Of a DNA stretch of 64,000 nucleotides, positions 55,662-64,000 are shown in pieces; position 1 is the stretch's first letter, and each line of letters begins with the position of its first letter. A model generated the notes under the pieces. It worked only from the letters and a program-made list of their open reading frames with translations, was not told where the DNA came from and ran no database searches. The DNA comes from Aporrectodea caliginosa. Taxonomy: Eukaryota; Annelida; Clitellata; Crassiclitellata; Lumbricidae. The position numbers were made by a program, and so were the translations under genes. Location: NCBI GenBank assembly GCA_020284085.1, contig JACEVL010000080.1, positions 876,001-940,000 of the forward strand. The letters run 5' to 3'.

Positions 55662-57466
55662 AGGGTGTTTATAAGGTACATGTGAAATTTTCAACCCAAA
55701 GATTTTTTATCAGCCAGTTCAATTTATCATGCCACTTGATGTATACACTCCATATCCGAAATTATAGCATGATAGGTGAGTATTTAGGACTTGCTCAAGG
55801 TGACCGAAATTGTAGGAACCCGGTTGCATTATGATTACAGGCATTCTATGCACGATTTCAATACATGCCAGCCTTAGACCCTTCTTATTGACCTGTTCCC
55901 AACTAATAAATATTTATGATGATAACGTAAATGATCTCTTGTTGTTAATGTCACTGACCTCGTGTTGCAAATGGCGGGTAATGGTGGTTTTTATGAATGC
56001 ATCATATCGCAGGTGAGATGGCAAAATTGACTAGAAAATAGCTGAGATTTGGTTTATAGCCACTACTGAAGATCAATTCGGTTATGCGAAACTACCTACA
56101 CGAAGAGAGGTTAACAAGTTGCTGTTCAATTTCCATACACTAAGAAATCAGAGTCTGGATGACAGGGTGAAAGAAACGGTAGCCATGGTACTTCCAATTG
56201 GGAAAGAGCACGGATTCCAACGAGGGCTAAGAATCATGTTTGGGATCAGCTACGACATCTTCATTAGGAAATGCAAAACCTCAAAAAAATATATCATTAG
56301 GAAATGCAAAACCTCAAAAAAATATTTGGAGGAAGTCAGAAACTGAAGACAGGAAACGGGATTCTTTTAGGGATTCCCTGCAGGACCTCTTTAACATTGC
56401 GCATAAAGATGCCATGACAATAATTAAGATAGAAGAGGTTCGGCAGTTTTTGAAAGCACAGCGTTAGAAAGGACGACGTGGTTCCATTGCAGGCATTGAT
56501 TTCAAACTTGCAAAGCAAGAAGAGAGAGCGCTGGCAAGATCAGCAGCACTTGCAGAGCGTGAGGAACGTTATCGTGCTAGCACAGCTGTAGCTACGGAGG
56601 TTTCTCTGTTGGAAAAGTCATCTCAGGAAGAGGCGTCATCAGATAGCTCAGAAAAAGAGCCAGAACCTTCGACGTCTACTTTGCCACCAAAGCGGCGAAA
56701 GGGAACAACCTCTGTTGTTTCTTGTGATGTTGCAGCAGCTCTAGATCGCACCAAAACCAGCAGCAGGAAGACCTCTCACATTTTGCTTGCTCTCGCAGCA
56801 TCCATTCTATATGCAGCACCAGCTGGTGAGCTGATGATCAGTCCTTCAGCGATCCAACGAGCTAGGAAAGATAACCGTGCAGCCCTAGAAGCAGAGATTT
56901 CGCGAATCCTTCGATCCGAAGATTCCTCTTACTCTTCACTGGGAAGGCAAGATCATGCCAGATCATACAGGGACAGAACGAGGGTGTGTTGATCACCTTC
57001 CAAAAATGGTCTCTGGCAAGGATGTGACCAAGCTAATTAGCCATCCCCAAACTCAAATCCGGGACAGCTGCCATCATGTCAGATGCATGTTTGGCCGAGA
57101 TAAGAAGTTGGGGATTGTGGCCATGTATTGTAAGACAGCGGCAAGTAAAACAGGTTGTAAGGGCGGCGTATGCATCAAGCTGGAAACCTCTGCATTGCAG
57201 CAACTTAGTACTGAATATCACAGAGACGACTACAAAGAGCTGCTAGAGCTAACAGTCCAACAAAAGGAATAAAGTTCAGGTACCCAGGGGCATTTCACCG
57301 CGCGCGTTGGATGGCACGTGCGATCTATGTGACAATCCTACTCTCAAAAGGTGTTGAATCATTTACTTCGAGTGTCACTTTTTGTGACAACAACTTACGT
57401 GAAGTACTGGTTCACCTGTACCTCACCCAATGAAGCTCAAAGAACGATCTGGAATTTTTGAAGGCA
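55662..57466 (+). mobile_element. Element X2, sister of X1, without the mariner
   Basis: Begins AGGGTGTTTATAAGGTACAT, like the right end of X1 reversed. The + strand carries the same gene in pieces: SFRDSLQDLFNIAHKDAMTI and EVRQFLKAQR (56370-56465), RSAALAEREERYRASTAVAT, EKSSQEEASSDSSEKEPEPS, ILYAAPAGELMISPSAIQRA (about 56810-56860), MVSGKDVTKLISHPQTQ, IVAMYCKTAASKTGCKGGVC (degraded TTASNTG motif) and FTSSVTFCDNNLREVLVHLY. It lacks a stretch of about 60 bp present in X1 near 40120 and is cut off at about 57466 by a minus-strand LINE. A 26-bp ATATCATTAGGAAATGCAAA-type unit is tandemly doubled at 56262-56320. Stops make it a pseudogene. Confidence 0.75.
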
Positions 57467-58020
57467 ATCCATTTGTCTTTGACTGGCAGCTCAAACGGGT
57501 GCTGTCTGGGCCGGAGATTCTCGGCCACCGGCGGGAACAGGCCCCCTAACTGCGACTCAGCCCCCCCAAACAAAAAGTGGGAAATCACTGACACGGAGGA
57601 TGGGAGAAAGGGAAGAACTTGGGGTTTTAGCCCCAAACCTGAAATCCTGGCGCCGCCACTGTGGACAACTGCCCGAAGCAACCCGCCATCCGCCATGGTC
57701 GACATCTCCTCAAAGCTTAGCGAATTAACCGGAAGAAACCCCAGTCTCCGAATTCGGTGCAGCATACGCACGAGTCTTTCCCTGTCCTCACCCGAGGTGT
57801 AGCCCCACCATTCTGGGACAGCGTAGGCCTACAGGAATCGTGCCACTGATGTTGCTCTATAGCGACCTCATGCAACGCCTCTGCTGGAAGGCCATGGGAC
57901 CGCAGTATTCTCAGAGTATATAAAGATCTAGAACAGGTGCTCAGCAACTCGGATACGTGCAAAGTCACTCGAAGATTATCCTGGATGGTAACTCCGAGGA
58001 TCCGCATTGAGGTCACCCTC
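57467..58020 (-). pseudogene. Jockey-like LINE 3' fragment with internal insertion
   Basis: Minus strand: VTSMRILGVTIQDNLRVTLH, SRSLYTLRILRSHGLPAEAL, frameshift, MLHRIRRLGFLPVNSLSFEE, MSTMADGGLLRAVVH, then after a foreign segment LRPRQHPFELPVKD. It is the same family as 50.05-51.5 kb. The foreign segment (about 57510-57662) starts, on the minus strand, CAGTGGCGGCGCCAGGATTT, a MITE-like end, but its other end is not clear. Confidence 0.7.
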
Positions 58021-58065
58021 TGAGTCCCTCTCCACGTTTTATTATACGCCTGATAATCCCCAATA

Positions 58066-58524
58066 GGGGCCGTCCATAAAGTACGTCACGCTATTTTTGA
58101 CCATTTTTACCTCCCCTCCCCCTGTCACAAACTGTCACAAAACTCGGACCCCCTAAAGTACGTCACACTTTCGAACATAGAAATAATAATACTTCCGAAA
58201 GCAAGGCTAATACATAAACAAGGCTTCGCAACAACATTATTACTAGCGCTCCTAGCGAGAGGAATCGTGAAAAACCCATTCAGGAGATATGCATTTCATG
58301 CTATTTTGACATAAAACTAATTAAAATGTTTCAGAAAATTTTTTGAAAATTATTTTTAAAGCTATGAAATTCTACTAAAAAATAAAAAAATAAATTATAA
58401 ATAAAATTTAAAAAAAAATAAATGTGTGACGTCGCACATGGCCCGAGAAACGAACCATGTCAAAACTGTCACACTTTCTTGAAACCCCCTCCCCCTGGGC
58501 GTGACGTACTTTATGGACGGCCCC
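58066..58524. mobile_element. MITE with GGGGCCGTCCATAAAGTACG ends
   Basis: Inverted ends of about 25 bp: GGGGCCGTCCATAAAGTACG then TCACG, and the reverse at the right with GTGACGTACTTTATGGACGG. TGTCACA-type words and CCCCCTCCCC lie subterminally on both sides. 459 bp, AT-rich centre, no coding capacity. No convincing target duplication (flanks AATA / GATA). Confidence 0.85.
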
Positions 58525-59202
58525 GATAGCATATGGTGGACATAATTATGCTAACCATATACCGTATGAGAAAACTGCCAATACGTTCACCATCATTTTA
58601 TTGCATTGCTGTTGGAGTAAACCAACCCAATAACTTCTGTACACTCTGATATATTATGCATACATATAATTATCACAAGAGCTGCTGCACTTTCTAATTC
58701 TATCTAAATGTACAATATGTATATAAAATTAGGTAATGCGTCTATTTTTTGTGCTCCCAAACACAGAATATGGTGTTGTTAGCCTCCGCGATATTTGTAT
58801 CCAATATTAGGAAGTTGAGGCCAACAGAACGTATGACCGTAGATTGACAAACTGTTTTCATAGCGGATTTTACAAAACAATGACATGATTTATGTATGAT
58901 TACACAAAACATTTTCAACATTTTTATTACTAGATCAGCTGTGGCCTAGTATACAGAGTGACGTATCTTACTATCCTCAGTGGTCGTTTTGCAGACCACA
59001 TCATCATCATGACATCAGTCATTTGTTCATCACATAAACGAAACAGCACAAAGAAAAGAATAACAATTAAGCGGAAATATACAATATTTTCGTGAGAACA
59101 GAACTTCTGCCTTTAACACGACACACCGCTGTAGCCTGTGTGCAAAGTAGGCCTTATACAGAGAGCTGAGTAAAACAAAAACTCTAGTCTGCCTTTTACC
59201 GT

Positions 59203-59635
59203 TGGGGGTTAATTCATTAATTATGTCAACAAAATAGGGAGGGTTTGGAAAAGTTTGCCAGTTGACAAGGGGAGGGGTTGGGTAGAGTAAAAGTTGACGT
59301 CAATAAATTTTCTATAAGCAAATTAATACAGACCCTTCAAATGGTAGCGAAAACATTAAAAAATGCTAAAATTTATAAACTGCTTAATGTTTTAATACTA
59401 CTAAAAAGCTGGTAATAAACTAAACTCATATATTTTTAAAATTTTTTAAAATTAATAAAACTTTTAAAAATGATTCTACATGTTTTTAGCGCTATTTTGT
59501 TTCTTTTGTAGGGGGGGTTCTGGGATTTTGACATAATGTTTAGGGGGTCAATCAATGTTTGACAGTTGTTATCAAGGGGGGAGAGGGTCAAAAACTGCCT
59601 AAAAGTTCTTAATGGACGACCCCTTAAGTCTACAT
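59203..59635. mobile_element. Related but decayed GGGGTCGTCCATTAA-type MITE
   Basis: The right end, reversed, is AAGGGGTCGTCCATTAAGAA; the left end GTTGGGGGTTAATTCATTAA is a diverged match. Subterminal GGGGAGGGG / GGGGGGAGAGGG words are mirrored. It resembles 58066-58524 in layout. No gene inside; a minus-strand frame at 59436-59750 is unrecognised. Confidence 0.5.
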
Positions 59636-59849
59636 GAAAAATGCATGACGTGATATATAGGCTTTCGAGCAGGCAAGCAGTTCGACCACACACACACAAA
59701 AAACAATGCGGAGCAGGACAAAACTTCCACAATAATAATAACACCAACAAGATTTAGATATTACACATGGCGCCGTGACTTGGCCGTGGTCTATGAAAGT
59801 GACCACCAATTAGAACAGTGGCTATATAAAATATCCGGATTAGGAAAAT

Positions 59850-59935
59850 AAGATAAGAATTTCTTTAATCAATCAATTGCTATCCACATTTTGGTGTAGG
59901 CTTACACACATTATTTAATCGGATCTCTCGATAAA
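59850..59935 (-). repeat. Isolated Jockey-like LINE 3' UTR
   Basis: TTCTTTAATCAATCAATTGC, then ATCCACATTTTGGTGTAGGC matches the 3' UTR seen beside the LINE copies at 50.08 and 61.7 kb (TTTATTAACCAATTGCTAATCGCACTTTGGTGTA). No coding part. Confidence 0.55.
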
Positions 59936-59989
59936 CACTCTGATAATTAACTAAGCATCACTCCAATTTCTAGAGAGATTCTACATGCA

Positions 59990-60120
59990 AACTAGAGCTC
60001 TGCGCCGACATCATAGTGTCGGCGGCGGCGCGCCGGCCATTTTTGGCGGCGGCGGCGCGCCGCCGACCCCAAAAAAATTGGCGGCGGCGCGGCGCGGCGT
60101 GGTCGGCGCCAGTGATGGAT
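59990..60120. repeat. GCGCCGCC-rich degenerate palindrome
   Basis: GAGCTCTGCGCCGAC, then GGCGGCGGCGCGCCG words alternating with GCGCCGCCGACC. Very GC-rich within AT-rich DNA and self-complementary. GAGCTCTGCGCC resembles some hAT ends, but no partner was found. Confidence 0.5.
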
Positions 60121-61654
60121 CGAAAAGTTTATGAGGGGGTCAAATGGGAGAACGAACTTTTGAAATAGTTAGAATTTCCACACTGTAATTCAAGCGTTTT
60201 AGGCTGTCATCTGAACAAATTGCTTTATTATTTCAGTGCTGATAGGAATCAGCTGTCACTCGTTGTTAAGATGTAGTTTGAGTCGTGTTTGAGTTTGACT
60301 ACAGACAATACTAGCAAACCAGACATTTATTGAAATTAGAATTAGAATTAATATAAAAACTAGAAAACAGGGCCTACGTTAAATTTCCAGGAACGCCATA
60401 AGCCTTTAGTAAACGAATTGCTGACTATAAGGAACAATTATAAAAATAATAATCTTCGTTTATTATTACAAACTGACACAACGCAGTATGATCACAATTC
60501 AAAGTATGAACGGATTATCACAAGTTATTAAATAAATCGAATTTAACTGTTTGGCAGCCATGAACGGCGCCCGTCACGTCCTACTGAAACCATATGGCGA
60601 ATGAAAGGCTGAGTCGACCTTTGTAGGGTAGCTGGAATTGATCTCGCGTCCATGCTGATCTTCTACTCGTCGTGCCAAAGTGTTACCATTTACCATACAC
60701 CCCCCCTTCCACGACGTGTCACAAGTAATTAATTTTAATTATTTTCAATTTGCTAAAACTTTAGTCAACGTAACAGGAAGAGTGCATCCTGTACTTCTAG
60801 ATTATGGAGTCATGGTGCCATCTGTTTTAATATCAAAAACTGCTTTTCCACGAGTTTGCTTTTAGTAGCTTCAGCCATCGCGATAACATTTATAATTATA
60901 ACCAAATTAATCACAATTAAAGTTATTGTTATTTATTTAAAGAACGGGAATTGATTTTATAAATACCAAATAGTCTTTGTTTCATAGCAGTTTAAAATGC
61001 AGATCGCCAATCCGAAAGCCAGTTGTAGGTTACTTATGGATTTGCAATTTTTTTAAATGCATGCCTGACCTAAACACTGTATGACTTGGGTTTAGATGCA
61101 CTAGAAATTTGATGTAATTATATTACACTGTTGGAGCATGAGCTGCATTTGCTAATTTGATGATGGATATGCTTAAGCCTGCAAGATGATCAGATGGGGT
61201 ATCATATCAAGGATGATTCATTCACTGTGTATGCGTTTTGTGAATGGATGACTCTTGCACTTTGGAACTTTTAGCCTAAATCCTGGGAGAAAGTATACTT
61301 TGTTCACACGGATAATGAGGGTCAATTCAGGGTTATGCCAATCTTCCGTGGCATGTCGATGCTACTTGTCTTCCCCTCCGGCCCCTCCCTACCTACATAC
61401 CTTAAGATAGACAGAACAGCAATACTTGGGGAAGCACATTATTTGGGCTAAGAAAAGAACTAAACCTCGCCAATGCCAAGCCCGTGGCCCGTTATAGCAG
61501 CGCACCATGACGGGCGGGTCTGGTCGTGAGGGGCGCCGGCATACAACCAGGAGGGGTGCCGGCATACAACCAGGAGGGGTGCGAGGGCGATTCGCCCCAG
61601 GCCTATTACTTAATACTTCCGATATTGTATAGATTATAATAAAGTATTCTTTAC
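60121..61654. other. Unannotated DNA
   Basis: No gene or bounded mobile element was identified. A short duplicated phrase (GGCGCCGGCATACAACCAGG type) occurs at about 61531 and 61557. The frame at 60680-60865 is unrecognised. Confidence 0.45.
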
Positions 61655-62805
61655 ATGTAAGTAAGTAAGTAAGTAAGTATATTCTTTATTAACCAATTGC
61701 TAATCGCACTTTGGTGTACAGACATCTTATTAACACAGTTAAAAGTATAAAGTATCCTGACTATAAACGTTTTTCGCATTAAGTAAATTAGTGACAATAT
61801 CCCTTAATAAACCAACAGCACCTTGGTGCAAAATCATTATAGTCCCGCATATACCTAAGAAGTCAACCAATGATGATTAGACCTTATATATCATCCTAGT
61901 GATGAAATTTTTACGCATTAAATTATCTGCGGGAGGAATGATACGGTCATGAGCCCGGGGGCGGAGGGAATACTTAGAAGTTTTAATTGGGGGAAGCAAT
62001 TCATGTAAAACATGCCCATTATCCACCAGGATCGATGAAAAAGTCGGGAATCAGCCTTTATGCATAGTTGCTCAAAAGACAGGGAATCTCCAGGAAGATA
62101 GTGATAGCGGATCAAGCGACGCATCAAGACTTCAAACCTGTCTTTGTCACGCTGACCCACGAAACCCCACCAGGCGGGTGAGGCATACAGCATTCTTGCC
62201 AAGGTAGTGGCTCTCACAACGTCATACAAATGTAGACCACGCAGGCCATGGGCGACCAAAGTTCGCAAAGCGTAAAAGGATTGACGGGCCTGACAGCAAA
62301 GTCGTTGGATATGATTATCAAATCTTAAGTCATCAGAAATGGTTACTCCCAAGATCACCATACTGGTAACCCTAGCTAGACCTGGCGTGGTGCCTGGGGC
62401 AGTAAGGTTACCATGGCGCACCCTAGGACGGTGAATTATCATTTCACTGGTTTTCTTTTGGTTCAGCTTCAGGTTACAGTCAGCAGCTCATCGGGAGATA
62501 TGGTCCAATTCTAAAGTCACAGAAGCACTATTTGAGGAAGGGATCAAAAGGTAGCAGTCATCTGCATATTTGAGGAGCCTGTTTGCAGGGTTGGCTGCGT
62601 TAAGACTGGTTATTGCAGTGATGAAGTTCATAGGTCCAAAGCCCGAACCCTGGACCATGCTGGCATTTATTTCAATGTAAGTTGATATTTCTCCCAAGAA
62701 TTTCGTACAATGTTGGCGACCATTAAGGAAAGCAATGATCCAATTATAGACATTGTCGGGTATTGGTAATTTCGCTAGTATGCTAGCCAGGTGTGCGTGC
62801 ATTCA
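61655..62805 (-). pseudogene. Jockey-like LINE 3' half with (TTAC)n tail
   Basis: Minus strand from 62805: MHAHLASILAKLPIPDNVYN, WIIAFLNGRQHCTKFLGEIS, MVQGSGFGPMNFITAITSLN (the QGS..GP motif, slightly changed), RLLKYADDCYLLIPSSNSAS (YADD intact), a frameshift near 62480, MIIHRPRVRHGNLTAPGTTP, VTSMVILGVTISDDLRFDNH, ARMLYASPAWWGFVGQRDKD, RRLIRYHYLPGDSLSFEQLC. The 3' UTR contains two versions of the AACCAATTGC..CTTTGGTG phrase (about 61690 and 61810) and ends in GTAAGTAAGTAAGT on the + strand (61658-61677). It is the best copy of this family here. Confidence 0.9.
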
Positions 62806-63374
62806 CTGAAAGCTGGACTGAGGGGTTAACTTAACCCCACAGATAATTTCATGGAATTAACTGGAGGGGTTGAAAATTAATTCGGGGGTTTAACACTCCA
62901 AACCCCGCGACAATTCAATCACCGTATATATATATATCCTCTGTCTTACATATATAATGTAGTATTCATCTAAGACAGAGGACCTTTTCGATCTTCTCTA
63001 GCTCAAGGGACCCAAATGAGTGGACCAGAAATATGACTATAATTTCAAATGAACGATAACAGCTGCTATCTAAATGGTCAGTTCACAATAAAACAGCCAG
63101 CCAGAAATGTAGTGAAGTCATGACATAAGCCTTACACCTGGCGAGATACGGGCCCACTAGGCTATAGTTCTTTATAGCAGACCTATTAGATCATTTTTGA
63201 GTTGGCGTCAGTAGTGGTTAAACCACGGACACTATGCCAGCGAGGGGAAGGGGAGGGGGAGGTGCGGAGGGTAGGAAGCCTTCTGATTGGTCCACGCAAG
63301 TCACCTGACCTATGACGTCATATCTATTTATAGCACAATGGGGAATTTGCTGAAGTAGTTTCCATGACTTACTG
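62806..63374. other. Unannotated DNA with two hairpins
   Basis: GGGGTTAACTTAACCCC (62822-62838) is a near-perfect palindrome. TCCTCTGTCTTA (62937-62948) and TAAGACAGAGGA (62972-62983) form a 12-bp perfect stem with a 23-bp AT-rich loop. No gene. Confidence 0.65.
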
Positions 63375-64000
63375 GTATCCTATCAAAAGGGCGACTTCGA
63401 AAGGGCGACCATCAAAAGGGCGCATTCAAAAGGGCGCCGCTTAAAAGGGCGCCTGTTTAAAAGGGCGCTGATCAAAAGGGCGAGCAAACAAAAGGGCGAC
63501 AATCGAAAGGGCGACAAATAGGTTACAATCGTATAATAACTAAAGCAATTGTTGATCAAAAGTGCGACACAGGACCTGGTTACGAAAAAGAGGAATTTAA
63601 TTCTAAATTTGTGTTATTAATCGAAAGGGCGACAAATAGGTTACAAAAAAATGTAGGTTACAAAAAAAGGAATTTAATTCGAAATTTGTGTATTAAGATT
63701 GGACGTTTGTACGTTTCTAAGTTTTCCAGCTCATGGATTTCGCAAAGCTTGCGAGTTTGCGAGTTTCACAAGCGATAAATTTCTAAGTTTGACAATTTTT
63801 AAGCTTCCCGAGTTGTAAGTTCTCTAAACGTTTTACGTTTCATGAGTCTTAAGTTTCTAGGAATAACAATAATTTGTAAACTTCACAAGTTCTATGTTTC
63901 ACGAATGCTAAGTTTCACGAATGCTAAGTTTCACAATTTGAAACTTTCAGAGTTGTGAGTTTCTCAAGTCTTAGGTTACTCAAGTTTTGTAAATACTACT
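63375..64000. mobile_element. Array of AAAAGGGCGAC words; probable left end of an array-TIR element D
   Basis: Between 63382 and 63515 the word (A)AAAGGGCG(A/C)(C/N) recurs at least nine times with 3-6 bp spacers, and again at about 63557 and 63620. From about 63700 to the window end a second word, roughly AAGTTTCACGAGT or TAAGTTTC, recurs at 10-15 bp spacing. The layout (terminal word array, then another array) resembles the other array-TIR elements. The right end is outside the window. Confidence 0.55.

Overview
The window reads as nuclear DNA of a metazoan, most likely a marine invertebrate. Evidence: spliced CARD-type exons with consensus GT/AG borders, abundant L2/CR1-, Jockey/Nimb-, RTE- and RLE-type non-LTR retrotransposons, hAT, mariner, piggyBac-like and Mutator-like elements, a tRNA-derived SINE with an L2-like tail, and AT-rich introns full of trinucleotide microsatellites. 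I cannot name the species. There is no operon structure, rRNA, functional tRNA or CRISPR. Almost every long open frame is a repeat or a low-complexity artefact.

One host locus runs on the + strand across about 36 kb (9.5-45.5 kb). I assembled it from splice signals and exon phases: exon 1 (9532-9588), exon 2 CARD (18631-18868), exon 3 CARD (26716-27021), exon 4 TRADD-N-like alpha/beta domain (28371-28730), exon 5 basic/acidic linker (31759-31857), micro-exon 6 (32884-32912), exon 7 F-box-like (36246-36432), and exon 10 beta-propeller (44193-45493). These join in one frame (2577 nt, 858 codons plus stop). A second CARD plus TRADD-N-like exon pair (exons 8-9, 37282-37626 and 38745-39151) lies between exon 7 and exon 10, has compatible phases, and ends in its own stop. 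That gives either an alternative 675-aa isoform or a duplicated module. The propeller carries an expanded Glu/Lys-rich repeat insertion. I infer an innate-immunity or cell-death adaptor: CARD and TRADD-N-like modules for assembly, an F-box-like module for ubiquitin-ligase coupling, and a propeller as possible sensor.

The rest is mobile DNA. 0-9.5 kb: array-TIR elements (one with a 9-bp target duplication and a nested piggyBac-like MITE), hAT MITEs with 8-bp duplications, decayed LINE ends. 9.6-18.6 kb (intron 1): LINE and hAT remnants. 19-26.7 kb (intron 2): a CAGGGTG-TIR element, an L2-type LINE, a GAA/GAATGC minisatellite, and a 3.7-kb inverted-repeat element carrying a frameshifted CXC-domain gene between two 150-bp tandem arrays. 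29-31 kb: a 1-kb duplication whose second copy is a strange mosaic. 33.8-35.5 kb: RLE-type LINE 3' ends alternating with long (TAA)n runs. 39.2-43.0 kb: a TIR element with an uncharacterised transposase-like gene, itself split by a mariner; a sister copy at 55.7-57.5 kb preserves the mariner-free site. 46-58 kb and 61.6-62.8 kb: several nested LINEs. 63.4 kb to the end: another element with short-word arrays.
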